A stretch of DNA of 64,000 nt, taken from assembly GCA_947095535.1 (NCBI GenBank), contig OX352773.1, positions 30,215,398 to 30,279,397 on the forward strand, given 5' to 3'. Numbering within the stretch: the stretch's first letter is position 1; the number at the start of each line of letters is the position of its first letter. The translations under genes were made by a program, and so were the position numbers. Of the stretch, positions 23,055 through 36,405 are shown piece by piece. This DNA comes from Poecilobothrus nobilitatus. Its lineage: Eukaryota; Arthropoda; Insecta; Diptera; Dolichopodidae. Under the pieces are notes generated by a model. The model was given only the letters and a program-made list of their open reading frames with translations. It searched no databases and had not been told where the DNA came from.

Positions 23055-25920
23055 AAAGATTCTTATTTCGAAAAGCACTATATAGTTAGTATAACAAAAC
23101 AAAGATTCAATTTTCAAGTTTTTTCCTTTAACAAGAAGATATTAATTAGATGAATTTTCGTTTTTTTTTTGGTCTATGACTGTTTAAACTGAAAAAAATT
23201 TCGAATTAAAAAAACCGGAAGAAAAAATCTCGAATGATATTAAAACTCTTGAAAATAAAATCTCGAAAGAAAATAATTTGTGTTTTAAATTATGAAAATT
23301 TGTGCAAATTGAATCATAGATTCAAAAATTAAAACTTTTAAAAGGTTTTTACATTTAAACGAGTTGTAAATATCCGAGTAAAAATGTTTAAATTTATGGT
23401 GCAAAATTTTTACGTTCTTTTAAACGGGTTATGCACTTAAGCGGATTGCACTTACACGGGTCCGACTGTATGTACCTTTATATCAAAAAATAAAATATAT
23501 GTACATAATATTTTTAACCATTACTTTGTTTTTAAAGTACATAAAATAATATACATATATCAATATATATATGTATATATATGCTTAGAAAATTTTTTGC
23601 TTTTTTTCTGTGATTTTATCTAATTTGGTGACATTTTAGAAAAGAAAATTTGATTTTATAAATAAAATACACTAAATAAAAAATTCCGAAAAATATCTAT
23701 GTTTTTTTTTAGTAGATAACCTGTAAATTAAGCATTTTGAAACATTCGGAATTTTTTTTGTTCGGATCTTCTATTTCAAGATAAATTAAATACTAGCTTT
23801 GGATTATTGTAAATTAATAAAATTAAATGAATTATTTTTAAAAATTTTCAACAAGTTCTTTGATAATAGATGGCGTATATATTATTAATCAATAATAATT
23901 TATTGTTGAAAAAGAAATCATCAATTTTGCATTCTATTCTCTATCCAATTATAATTTTAAATGTTATATTGAATTTACGTTAAAAGTAAATCAAACGTTT
24001 TTAAAGTTAATTTTACTTACAATTAACTAAATTTATAAATTTAAAGTAAAACTTTTATTTTTTTATAAAATAAATTTTAAGTAAAGGAATTTTTTTTTAA
24101 TAAATTTTAAGTAAATGATTTTTTTTTTGTTTTATTTTTAAATAAATTAAAATTGAAAGTTATATAATTTTATTATCATATTAATATAGTATGAATTTTT
24201 TTATTGCAATTTGAGTGCACGTTTTATATTATTATTATTATTATACATACATATTAAAATTCTAATATTTGAATTTCTTTAGTAAGTATATGTATAACTT
24301 AGAAGTATTTATATATATTCAACTGAGATATACAATATACATATATGTATGCCTTTAGGTAAATATATTTAACCCTTTAATATCTATGGTTGTCAAATGT
24401 TTAAAAAATTGCAATTTCATTGAAATTTAATTTTTCATTTAAAATTGATTATAACGCATAAGTTATAACACGACGTTAGAAAAATAAAATTTGAATAACG
24501 TATATTTTTATATTCAATATTGTTAAAATGCAGTTTAAAAATAAAAGTTTTTAAAAACTTTATTTCAGACATATGATATAACAGAAATCTACACTATAAA
24601 GATATTATCAAAAAATTAAACAAAACAATTATTGATTAATACATTTTTATTTATTTTTTTTTTTTTTCTATTTATCATACAGAATAAGTCCTTAATATAA
24701 AGAAGAACATCAACATTTTTGTTCTAAAAAAATCCTCCCAAAATCCTGTATTTTCTAATTTTATTTATTCCTATTTTCCCCAATCTCTCAAAAAAAATCT
24801 TTTCTTTGTACCCAGGTTTATACCTATTCCTATATAAAGACATTTTTAATTTGAATTAAATGGATATTCTAATTTTATATTTAGAATATCCATTTAATGG
24901 AAACTAAAAATGTCTTTAAAAGGTCTTTGAAAATTAATTAATACTTTATACATATATTTATTTTAATCCTTTTTAAATAAACAAAAAAAAAAAATAATTT
25001 GATACAAATTTGCCTCAGTATGAGGTTAAGGGTTAAATGTATTGATTTATACATCAAGTAATTTTCGATTTTAATGCACTTTTAGTATACGTATTATCTA
25101 CATATATATTATTTATATATATATGAATATATATATATGAATTATTATATAATGTATTTTATTTCGATGAATTAAATTATTTCAGTAAATTAACATCTAT
25201 AATTAAATGTTTTAAATACTTTAAAGGTATCAAATGAAAATAATATGATAAGTACATACTTATTATGATAATAATTGAAAACAAAATTACTTCATTACTA
25301 TATTCATTATGTATCTTTTCATTTATAATTTGAGTATTTAATAATATTTATGTTCAATTATTGAATGTTTAATTTAAAAATTAAAATAAACATTTTTTAG
25401 AGAGGCATTTATATTATATATTGATATTTTAAGTGTAACTATAGTTATTATTGTATTATAAAATTTTTATATAAATTTTTATATTAGTTATTTAACTTTT
25501 AACTTAAATTTTTGACAAAGTTGAAATACAATAGATAAAATTGTTATAACATTCTAAATTAAATTAAAATTTACATATTGGCTCCTTGAATTTCATTCTT
25601 GAAAATAAAATGAAAAAAGATTCCAATATTTGGGTCAATAATTCATTAAAACTTAAGAACACAAAAATAAAATGTAAAAACATACCAAAAAAGTAATTAT
25701 GGATCAAAAAAAAAAATATTTTATGAAGCAAAGCATAATTATGAAACAAAAAAATCATATTTATTAATCAGAAAGATTTACAATAATTTTAAAATCTTAT
25801 TTAAATGGAAAGATTGCTAGAAAAAGGAGAAATATTCGAATTTCAAGAAGTTTTACCAAAATTTTAAATATTTTTTTAAAGTTTTCAGGAAGAAGTGTAA
25901 AACTCTTTTCATAACGAATT
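23055..25920. other. AT-rich interval with a hairpin, no protein gene
   Basis: No supportable coding exon. Notable contents are a ~84-nt hairpin (24835-24918) and clusters of ATATATAC/GTATAT sequence near 23550-23585 and 25095-25145. The minus-strand frame at 25564-25758 is low complexity and not annotated. Confidence 0.4.
24835..24918. repeat. Near-perfect 38-bp inverted repeat (hairpin)
   Basis: Arms 24835-24872 and 24881-24918 are complementary over 38 positions with three mismatches, separated by an 8-base loop (TTTTATAT). The shared arm text starts TAAAGACATTTTTA and ends ATTAAATGGATATTCTAA. The size and imperfect stem are compatible with a microRNA precursor, but a small MITE or a simple palindrome is equally possible. 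The strand is undetermined. Confidence 0.7.
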
Positions 25921-26334
25921 ATATGGTTCCAAAATAAAAATGAAATAACACCTCAATTTCTGCGTAAAGATACCAAAATTAATAAAAATTTGGGCTTTGT
26001 TCATATGAAAAATTCTCCAAATCGCACACGCATATCGCAAATATTAGAGGTATTATCTCAAGGCCGTGTTAATTTCATTTGATTATATGTTCTGGCCGGT
26101 ATATTCATTTCTCTGTATTATTATTTAAGTGCATTATCATATGACTATGCATTTTATTTGATTGGATTTCATTTGTAATAAACTCTTAAAACCTTTCTAT
26201 AGTTTTAAGTTTTAGCTAATTTTATGTTTTACCTATAAAGTCAAATGACATTACAGGCATATGACACGGGCCTGAAATTTTGTGTCCTCTATGTTTATTT
26301 TAATTATTTTTGAGGCGAATTTACGCAGAACCAT
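25921..26334. mobile_element. Short inverted-repeat element (MITE/foldback-like)
   Basis: Begins ATATGGTTC and ends GAACCATAT. CTGCGTAAA occurs in inverted orientation in both arms. Deeper in, CAAGGCCGTGT with TTTCATTTGA on the left pairs with TCAAATGACATTAC and ACACGGGCCTG on the right. Arms are diverged. No coding capacity. The GAAATAACACC unit near the left end recalls the elements at 1932 and 30374. Confidence 0.4.
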
Positions 26335-27225
26335 ATATATTTCAAGTTTTTTTTCTTTTTAAATGTCATAAAAATTCAGAATAAAATGAATTAAATATAA
26401 TGATAAAAATAAAAGAATTGTAAAGTTCTTTGTTTTAATTATTAATTATTATACTGAATAAAAAATAATTATTTTTAAAATAAAACAGTAAACAATATTG
26501 GGGTTCAAGATTACACAATAAAAATCAAAATGTATAAAAATGAAAACAATGGATACAATGGAAAAAATCATAGTGTATAACCAATATAACTTAAGTAAAA
26601 GAAAATTGATCATAAAAGAGTTTTAAAATATAAAATAAAGAAAAATTAAAATTTTTTAAAAATTATAGAAAAAAGCAAAACAACCTGAAAAATAAATGTA
26701 TATATACATAAATAACCTAAAACAAAGTAAAGAAAAACAAAACCAAGGTTTCATTGAAAAATTACTTATTTATAATAAAATAATAATAATTTAAAACAAT
26801 TTGTCTTGTTATTAAACTTTATATTATACTTATATAGAAAATATGTTTGCCCTTTGCATCCAGTTTTTTTTTCACTAGGGAAGTATTTCATCTGTTATAA
26901 AACCATATTTTTTTTTTTTTTTTAATTATATAATTAATAAATTGTTATTGTCCAAGAGAATTTCATATTGTATGTATATTAGAAAATTAAAAACATTTTA
27001 ATTATTATTACTATTTAATACAAATTTATATTTATATTTTCTTTTATTTAATTTTTTTATCTTTTAAATAAAATAAAAGTCTTGATATTACTGTTCATAT
27101 AATTATATGAGAAAAAAATTTAACAATTAACACAACATTCAATTTTTTTTCTTAAGATTTGTATAATGAATACAATATCAGTTATAAATCGTTCTAGAAT
27201 TTAATAGAACTTAAGTAAATTAATT
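26335..27225. other. AT-rich interval, no gene recognised
   Basis: Low-complexity AT-rich DNA between an inverted-repeat element and a fossil LINE. Nothing supportable was seen. Confidence 0.4.
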
Positions 27226-27229
27226 TAAG

Positions 27230-28330
27230 TCTATCTAAATGAATTGTCAACAAATGAAGATTCCGTAAAATAACTCTTTGAAAATTTTTTTTTTCTTGCC
27301 CACTTTCTATTCTGCGTCAATGTGTTAATGTGTGTGTGTGTTGTAATGAAAGACATCAAATACAACATCTAGATTCTAGCACATTCTAAATTTGAACCAA
27401 CTAATTAAATGAATTAGATCTGATTTATGAATATATGAGTCATTGAATTCTATAGATATCATCTTTTGACCAAGTCTTTCATACAGTTGACTTTATTAAT
27501 GATACCATTTATATGATCTGTAAATATTAATTTATTATCAAAAAGAATTTCTCAAGTCATTAAATGAAGAGTAATAAAAGTGATTACTTTTTCATTTAAA
27601 TTATAGGTATAGTAGAAATTGAACAAACTGATAGTATAAGTAACTGAAGCACATTTACCAACATTTAGGCTTAGATTATTTAATGTGAAGAAATTTCAAA
27701 ATGAATTAAAATCTCTTGAAAAACAGTAGTATTCTATATAAAGATTTAATAGTTTTATAAATGTTCATATCATCAGGGTAAATAATTAATGTATATACAA
27801 TGTTTTATCTAAAGAATAAATAGAAGTAGATTAACATCACTATACCTTTTGAGATACTTCAGAATTAGACAGAGAAATGAATCTGAAATTGCGTATTTAT
27901 ATTCATTAAGTATGATTCTATCCACTTTAAAAAAAGAGGGTGAAAATCTTAAATTTTTTAATTTAAATAAATAATACTGAGTGGCAAAATATCGAAAACT
28001 TTACTTTAGTTGGTATATATAGCTTCCGTTTTAGCACCTGTTTCCATGATATTCAGAAAGAACTATATAGTACAGTTACAGTTACTATAGATTTATATTT
28101 GATAACCGTAGATTTACATTTTAAAAAATTCATGTTGATTAGGAGATTAGATTAATACAGCAGTTATAAATGTGGTCATATACCATTAATTCAAATAATT
28201 TAAAAATTGGATGATAATTAGAAATATCGCTCTTAGAATTTTGTTTATGTGGATAATATAAGAATTTTTTCAAAAATCTGAAAATACACACTTTGTTTTA
28301 AGAAATCTTTAAGTTTCATGTCTTTATAAA
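27230..28330 (-). pseudogene. Fossil jockey-like LINE reverse transcriptase
   Basis: No long open frame survives, but reading the minus strand across frames recovers the reverse transcriptase in order: SKSDISNYHPIFKLFELMVY (about 28258-28190, the SNYRPIS region), then AIYTN-stop-SKVFDILP (about 28030-27980, the YTDFSKAFD catalytic block), YPDDMNIYKTIKSLY (YPDD at 27780-27769, from YADD), NLSLNVGKCASVTY (about 27680-27640), and FDNKLIFTDHINGIINKV (about 27545-27490). Several stops and frame changes separate the blocks. This arrangement is typical of jockey-clade non-LTR retrotransposons. The element is long dead and its ends are not definable. Confidence 0.75.
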
Positions 28331-29295
28331 GTATAATAAATTTGTCATATAGGATAAAATCAACTGAAGACAACACAATAGTAGAGGAAGAAGTAGAATC
28401 ATTTAGGTTAGCCTAACACTAAAACACTGTGAACTTTAAAAGACAGTATATATAGAATCAAAAAGTAAATTTAGTCGAAACTTACATCATTCAAGGTTTT
28501 TTTTTTATTTATTTAGTCTTGATAGTTTTCATAAGTTTTTAAAATAAAAGTGAAGAATTTTTGAAAAATTATTTTATGTATTTCTAGACATTTCTCTAAA
28601 TTATTACACTATAACAATATATGTATATTATTATGACATATCTTTAAAAAAATTTTTTTTTAAATCCTTATTTTGTAGACAAAGGAAATCCTTTATTATT
28701 TTCTTTGCATGTCTTGTCTTAAATATATATTATGTATATATTATGCATAAAACTTTGAATTTTTATCAATACTATATTAACATGAGCCGATATAATTTTC
28801 TTTTTTCTTTCTTTTCTTTAAAATTCATTAATTTTTGAGGATTACAAAATCAATATTTTTTTATAAAATATTTAAAAATATAATGAATCAACAAATCTAT
28901 AGAAAAATAGAATAAGCAACAGCAACAGGTTATCTAAACAGAAAAAAAAAAGAACTAAATTTCATTGTACAAAGAAATATAAAAATATATAATAGATATT
29001 TTTATTAGAAAAGGGGGGGGTTAATTAGAAAATATTATAGTTTTAAGAGATTTCTAGACGTTAATAGAGAGAGAACAAAAAAAAAAAAGTTTTTTTTTAA
29101 ATACGTCAGAAACAAAAGGAATACCAAATTAATATTGCTTATGGTTTTAAAGATTTATAAGCTATTTATTTTTTATTTTTTTTATTTTAATACTTATTTG
29201 CATATTATCATATAGGATAATGTAATATGAATTTTCCTATATTTTTATTTTTATGATTTTTTTATTTTTTACAAATTAGAAAAACTAGACCTGAA
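28331..29295. other. AT-rich interval, no gene recognised
   Basis: Nothing supportable. It contains runs of A/T and one short poly-G run (about 29014-29021). It could include further unrecognisable 5' sequence of the fossil LINE. Confidence 0.35.
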
Positions 29296-29299
29296 TATT

Positions 29300-29395
29300 T
29301 ATTTGAATATTATCTAAACCTGAGATCAGGATTAAATCCGACATCTTTCCAATAAATGGCCAACAACTACGACGACTTAAGCACTGTCCACTGCA
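29300..29395 (-). repeat. tRNA-like head, probable tRNA-derived SINE
   Basis: On the minus strand, TGCTTAAGTCGTCGTAG (29384-29368) resembles an A box within a tRNA D-arm, and CGGATTTAATCC (29340-29329) resembles a B box, at tRNA-like spacing. The 3' side runs into A-rich DNA. The acceptor stem cannot be paired, so this is not a functional tRNA. A decayed SINE or tRNA pseudogene fits best. Confidence 0.35.
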
Positions 29396-29399
29396 TTAT

Positions 29400-30373
29400 T
29401 TATCAAATATAATATTATTTTAATCTGCCAAAAATATGATTTTTTAATACTATTTTAACATCGAAATGTTGTAGAAGTGATAAATATTTTTATAAAACCT
29501 TCATTAACTATTATATCATCATTATTTTCTTGCATTTTATAGAAAGAATTTAATGTCTATTCTAAAACCTTAAAACATTAAAATCAAATGGTGATTTATT
29601 AATAGATAGATTGATTTTTAGATTAAAACCCTATAGTATTGCCTAATCCAATTTTTATTCTTATTATATCCCTATTTTCTTCTTAAAAATTTAAAACCAC
29701 ACTATGTGAATAAAAAAAATTAATTTGGTTTTAAATTTTTTTTTTTTTTTAAATGAACAAAAAAATTTAATTAACAAATCATATTATTTTTAAACTTATA
29801 AACGAATAATTAAATATACATATGTGGTTCATGATCTATTGAAAAAAAAAGAACATTGTATATACATATATATAATTTTCAATAGAAAATTAAATAAGAT
29901 TGATATATGTATATATTTTATTTAAAAAAGAAATGGAAATTCAATAAAAGAAGAAAACAATATACATATATTATGTTATGATTATATACGTATATATATA
30001 CTAAATAATTAATACTGATGTATTGATCATAGATTATAATTAATCAGAAGACAATAATATAGTGAACTGATTACGGAATTTGTATACATATATGTACTTA
30101 ATATTGATAATGAAATTTATATACATGTACATGTACATATAGATATAGATATATACTTTAGATTAAAAAAGTATTAAGGATTCAATTAAAAGGATTCATT
30201 AGAATGGAAATTTTTTGATAAAAAAAACATTTGATTTTTGATTAAATATAACATATAACATATTGTATATACATAGATATACATATGTGTATATACATAG
30301 ATATACATATATATATGTATTATATGATACTATAGTAACTTTTGAATAGACACGAAAATGAGATGAACAAAAA
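29400..30373. other. AT-rich interval, no gene recognised
   Basis: Simple AT-rich DNA with TATATAC/GTATATA stretches (for example 30240-30320). A minus-strand frame starting at 30381 covers these repeats and is not a gene. Confidence 0.4.
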
Positions 30374-31424
30374 GGCACCATGAATTAAGATTCTGCGAAA
30401 TAAAATTCACTGGATGTTATTTCACATTTAATGAGAAATGATAGCCTGGGATTTTATTTGTGAATTAGCAATGAGAACAAATCCAATGAGAAATAACGCC
30501 CGGTATGTAAGAAAATCAAGTAATTGATGTAAATTTAAATTGTTTATAAAATCAAAAAAAGTAACAAGCATTGGTGTTTTATAGCTTAATTTTCAAAAAA
30601 AAATTCTCTACAATATGTTTTCGAAAAATTTAAAATATTACTCTTTTTTTGAAAGCTTTTTGATTTTTTTTTTTTTTGCAAAATTTAGACTTACATCTGT
30701 GAATAGTTATGGCGTTCAGCAGTCAAAAAAAGAGATTAAGGATGCTTTCATATGGCTTCTTGAAATTATAAAAATAGTATATAAGAGAGAATAAAGAAAA
30801 TATAGACAAAAATTAAATCATAGCTCTTTTCAGAGTCAAATATTTTACAAAAGAAACTATTTATCTAAATTTTTGTATAATACATATATACTTTTTTTTT
30901 TACAATTTATACAAGAAATACTTCTTCTTTTTTTTTTTTTTTAATGCATTTCTTGGCCACATAAAATGTGGACAGGAAATTACACAGCCTTTGCTGTTCA
31001 GGCGTGGCTGTAATTTGTAAATGTCGTAAGGGGGAATAAATCTTGCAGCCTCGGTGCTTACAGCGTATTTTATACGCTCTTACCCACTAGGACATCGAGG
31101 CCCCGTATACTTTTTTTAGTCAGTTTGGTAATCGTATATATGAAGTTATTTTTCAATGAATTTTTATTTTTTTTTCAGGTTTGAGTATTACAAAACTGGA
31201 TTAATTACACATTTAATGTGAAATAACACTCCGGGACTTTATTTTTCAAGAAGTCGTAGATTAAGTTTAAAGGCAAATAATATCCCGAGGCGATATTTCT
31301 CATATTTTGGAGTATTATTTCTCAATTATCTATGATGGAAAACTGCCCCTATGTATTATTTTTCATATTAAATATGAAATAACATTTCGGGGCATTATTT
31401 CGCAGGACTTTTATTCACGGTGCC
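30374..31424. mobile_element. Foldback-like element with GAAATAA-type arms
   Basis: Left end GGCACCATGAATTAAGATTC followed by TGCGAAATAA matches the reverse complement of the right end (GGCACCGTGAATAAAAGTCC, then TGCGAAATAA). Similarity continues inward through TGTTATTTCACATTTAAT against TGTTATTTCATATTTAAT. The interior repeats GAAATAAC-type units followed by CCGGG/CCCGG-like trinucleotides. No transposase. A SINE-like insertion at 30924-31106 interrupts it. Confidence 0.65.
30924..31106 (-). mobile_element. tRNA-derived SINE nested in the foldback element
   Basis: On the minus strand the unit starts GGGGCCTCGATGTCCTAGTG with an A-box-like GTCCTAGTGGGTAAG (31093-31079) and a B-box-like GGCTGCAAGATTTATTCCCC (31050-31031). 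A unique body of about 90 bases and a poly-A tail follow (poly-T on the + strand, about 30928-30942). Possible target-site duplications are ATACTTCTT before and ATACTTTTT after. It stands out by being less AT-rich than its surroundings. The SINE family is not identified. Confidence 0.55.
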
Positions 31425-33709
31425 GAACAAAAATTATAACCATGTTCAAAAAATAGATTATTTTAATTCATTTTTTATTAAAAAATAAAAAAGAGAAAAA
31501 TAAAAAAGTGAATAAAATTATGTGGGTTTTATTTTACATTTTCAAATTACTATATATATTCTATATAAAAAATATATAAAAAATTTATATGTATATATTT
31601 TAAGTAGTTACTTTTATATGTAGTACATGAATGTAATATATACAAGTTCTTTACATGAAAGATATAAAAATATGTTTAATATTATTTTACACATTTCCTA
31701 AAAATAGATATGAATTTTTTTTTTTTAATGAGTGTGAAAAAGGATGTGTTTATTTTTACTGTTAATACTGTTAATGAAATTTTCTTTTTTTTTAAATTTT
31801 TTTAACATTATACATATATCTTAAATATTGTCAAAAGTTTTTTTTTTTAAATTTATTTTTAACTAAAATAAAATTGTTGGTTTTGTTTTAATGTAAAATA
31901 ATAAAGAGGATGACAATTTTAATTGTATATAAATTGACTTTACAATATATTTTTAAATACTTAAACCCTTTCTTTTTTTTTAGACTTTTTAATCCATAAT
32001 AAATTGTTATTTTATTTCAATATTTTGAAAAAAATTTCAACAAGTATCATAATACATATATTAAATTAATTTTTCTATAAAATTTTTTTTTTTTAAATAA
32101 ATATATTATATGTACGGCTTAAAGTAAAATATTATGACATATATATATCATAAGATAATCCGAAAAAAAACAAAAAATTAATATCGATAATGCAAAAAAA
32201 AAATAAAATGTCAAAATTTTGATTGAAGGGTGCTTAGGAAGGACGAACATTTTTCATAAAATTTATAAATTTTGGTTTTTTATATAAAAAAAAAAATGTT
32301 AGAAATTTTGTCACTCTTTGTTAAAGGACAAAAAATAAAGAAATAACATGTACTAGGTGAAAATTGTGCTTGTGGATAAATGACAGTTCAACAGGCGGCA
32401 CATTGAAACAACTTTAGATTTAAGCAGAGCCGGATTAAGGACCCATAAATGCCCTAAACACATAAAAACCAAAATTTAAACAAAATTTTACAATGAACGT
32501 GATAAATTTACGCCCGTTAAATTTACAGTGAAAGTCAACTTTTGACGTTTAACGATGTAAAATTATTGATACTAAGATTTTTGGCACTAAATCGTCAAAA
32601 CGTCGCCTAAAATAACATAACATTTTTGGGAAAATTTGCTTGTATTTATATAATAAATACATAGGCATTTTCATAAAGAATCTATAACTATGCAAAAGCA
32701 TATTGTTATATTGTGAATCATAATTTGGAGTACAAAAGTACAACAATACTAGAGTAGCTTACAATACAATACAATAGGTGAAATAGGTTACAATAGGTTA
32801 AAACCAATGTACGATTGAATAATCTGAATAAAATTTATTTGTATGAAGTTCTTTTACACTAGAAAAAAACGACACTGTTCGTTATTGCAGAGTTGTAGTA
32901 GTGCGCCAATTATTACCAATTATTATGATATCCTAAACAAGTGCTTAATTTGTTAATTATGATGCAGCAGTATATTTATATATTTATATTATAAAAACCA
33001 TACGGAAAATGTTATAAAAATTACTAAATCTTTAAGTTGTCATACTGCAACCAACTTCAATTAAAAGTTATATGGTATGACCGTATGGTATTCCCTCCGT
33101 CGCATTTTTTTTTTTAGATTATCATCTTTAAGTGATTTTTACTCCTTTTTTAGGAATTTTTGTCTAACCAAATGCCTATAAATATAATGATTTTATATAA
33201 TATATAAAATGTTACGTTTTGATTTTACTTTTAAAATTTTTGTTTTTTTTTTTGTTGAGAAAAAAATATATAAAAGAATTTGCCACAAAGTAATTTGAAT
33301 TTTCTCATTTTTCGGAAATAAAAATAATCCCATAAAAGTTACCCTTAAGTTCTGATTATAATATATGATGTTAAATAAAGTACACGTTGGAAAAGTCTTA
33401 TAATAACATTGAAAGCCAATATATGTATGTTTATACTTAGTTTGATTTTAATTCTTAAGGGATGTCAACTTATATGATTAAAACTGAAAATATTATATCA
33501 CAGGTAATATTTAAAAAAAAGAAAAACAAGGAAATGTGTAAATTTAAAGGTTTTTAAAGGAGTACATTTTTAAATAAAAGATGTATTTGGGATTGAAGTA
33601 TATAAAATGTTTGTATCAAAATTTTTAATTTTTATAGAATTTTTCATGTAAAAAAAAATTGTGAAAAATCAAAAGGCAATTTTTCTTCAGTTTTGAATCC
33701 TTACACGAT
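31425..33709. other. AT-rich interval, no gene recognised
   Basis: No coding exon supported. A patch at about 32380-32480 (AGCAGAGCCGGATTAAGG) is less AT-rich and resembles the GCCGGATTAAGG text seen in many animal transposon remnants, but I could not define an element. The minus-strand frame at 32549-32746 has no recognisable similarity. Confidence 0.35.
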
Positions 33710-34175
33710 TAAAAAAAAACATTTTATGTTTTATTTGCGAACATTTTTTATAGGTGTTCAAGTTACAGGAGTCTAAAAATAGAGATTTCCAATTTTTAAC
33801 GCCTAATAGCTCTTAAATATGAGATAATGTAAACAAACAATTTATTCTAAGGTAACTTATACTCATTCCTTTTCTCAAAATTTCAAGATTCTGACCAAAA
33901 ACGTTTTGGAGATGCGGAATTTTACATAACGAAAAATTTAAATATAAAATTGTAAAAAATTTCTTTTTAAATATAAAGCTTAAAAATTTTCCTGTCATTT
34001 AACGTTTTTAAATTAAAATTTACACAAAACTTTAGATGTAAACATTTGAAAATAGGGTTTTCCCAATTTTAAGGTTTTTTTAATCAATTTTAAATGGTGT
34101 AAAAATTTAAAAAACAGACGGACAAACGAACAGAGTAAAACTAATAGGCAAATTTTTCAAAAAGTTTTGTGTTTA
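33710..34175 (-). repeat. Family B dispersed repeat, reverse fragment
   Basis: The reverse complement reads GCCTATTAGTTTTACTCTGT, then CGTTTGTCCGTCTGTTT, and later the block containing ACCTATAA and GTAACTTGAACACC. These are the same landmarks as in the copies at 16740 and 18640. Only the first part of the family is preserved. Confidence 0.55.
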
Positions 34176-36405
34176 AAATATAATTTAGAATTTTAATAAA
34201 ATATAAAATTTTGATTAAATAGATTCTTTCATTTTTTACATGTTATAATTTATAATAAAAAAAAGAATAATGATAAAAATTATTATATAAAGCCAAAAGT
34301 ACGCCTAAATATTTTCCAATCATTTTTTTATATTACTGTATTTATTCATAAACAATTTATCGTGTATTAAAAAAAAAAGTAGATTTTAATTTCCTATATT
34401 TTAATAAACGAAAAGAATTAATAAATCAATAAATTTTTAATTATATACTTCCGTATTAATTATATATTTTTATACAGTTTTATAAAAATTATTACATACA
34501 TATTATTTATTTGTGTTTTAGAAAGTATAAAAAAATTTAATTTAAACTCGTTAATGATTATGTTTATTATTTATAAATTATTTTTTGATTTTTTTTATCA
34601 ATTTAATTTTATTCACATATTTGATGTTATATATCGTTATTTAAAAATAATAAAATTAAATTTTAGATCTTCAGCATTCTTAAGTATATTAAAAACAATT
34701 TCTTAAGTTAATGGTATATAAATAATTTTTAATATCTAACTTTGTAAATCCCATCAATTATACTTTTTGTAAATATAAAATAAAAGTTATACATAAAATA
34801 TAAATATATATGTAGACGTATGTATATAAATATTATGCTAGACGTAAAATTAACCATTTTGTTTTGCTATCTTTAGCACAGTTTTTAATGCAGCCTATAA
34901 AAAAGTACCACATAGATGGCGTAAAAATAAAATAAACGTCTCATAGTTTTGTACAATAGCTACAGCCGAGTAATCAACGGTTTAGTGAAATTAATGATTT
35001 CCGAAACTTGGTCAAATATGAATAACAAATGACTTAGTAGATGCCTTATGCTCCTTATATATAGGAGTGGCAAGAAAAAAAAACAATAAATAAAAAAGTA
35101 CCACAATGAAATTTCACTTTAAAAGAAAAAAATTTAAATTAAATAAAATTTTATTATAATTTTACTAAATTTTGACTTTTTCTCTATTTTAACTAATATT
35201 TACTTCAATATTTTGTTTCTTGAATATTTTTAAATTGAGTTGAAAATTATTTTAAAAATATTGCAAATAATTACATAATATACCTATTAAAAAAAATTGG
35301 TTCTTTTTATTTTTACTTTGATACCTATTATCATTCAAATTTTTTTCTCACTTGAATTCGTATAGAAAGGGAAAAACTGAAGCAATTTTTCGCATCACTG
35401 CGGTATGCTAACTACAATTTTCATTAAAGTAAATACTTTTTATATTTTTCATACAATTTTATATACATTTCAACTATATTTGACAGCTGATTGCTTCTAG
35501 AGAGAGAACAAGAGCATTTATGATAGATGTAATATAACATATAGCATTAAATCATTATGTATTAAAATGTAAATAAATAAATTTATTTATAAAACTGAAA
35601 AAAAAAAAAAAAAATGTTCCGTTGAGCGTCCTAGTTCAGTTTATTGAACTTCTCAGTAGGAATAAACTAAAGTCAGTTCTAAATAGACAACTTCTAAATT
35701 ATTTCTTATTCTCAAAACTTACATATTTAACTTTTATATTAAAAATTAATAATATGATCTGTGAGTTGGAAGAATAATTCATTAAAATCACAAAAAAAAA
35801 AAATTGTTAAATTTAATGAATTAAATCAACTATACATAGATAATTAAATCAATTAAAATACTAGACGTTATCTCAAAAATAAATATTTGAATAAATTAAA
35901 CATTAAATTTTGAGAAATAATTTTGAAGTTGTCTAGATAAAAGAACAAGAAACAATTTCTTTTTCTGTTTTATAAATAAAAAAATTAAAATCTCAAGATA
36001 AAAATTAAATTCATACCTATTCATATATTCATAATTAAATTGAATTTTAATATTTTTTTTTGTTAATTATCTTCTTTATTTTTTATCAAAAAAATTATCT
36101 TTCATTTTATTACAATAGTAATTTTATTACAATAAATTAGTATAGAATAGTCGTTGTTTAAATAGACATAATATATAGTAATTTTCTAATACTGAAAAAG
36201 TCTGAAAAATTAGTTTTGATTTATGTTACTTAACTTTTTATAACAAAAAAATTAAATTTTATGTAATATGTAATGTAAAAAAAAGATTAAGATCCGATTT
36301 TTTAATCTTTTCATTTGTTTTTCAATTAATTACAGTTTTTCAATTAATATTTAAAACAAAAAAAAATTAAAATGTAATATTCGAAAAACTTTTTAGTGAA
36401 TTTAG
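34176..36405. other. AT-rich interval, no gene recognised
   Basis: Contains the second copy of the diverged repeat seen at 13990 (here about 34960-35090), preceded by a less AT-biased stretch (34830-34960) that may belong to the same element. No supportable exon. Confidence 0.4.

Noticed and set aside
23155..26000. Possible CRISPR-like or satellite array in an AT-rich region
   Set aside because: No regular spacing or repeated unit found; this is eukaryotic DNA with simple AT-rich sequence only.
32400..32480. GAGCCGGATTAAGG patch as a defined transposon
   Set aside because: The text resembles fragments common in animal transposon remnants, but no ends or second copy were seen in the window.
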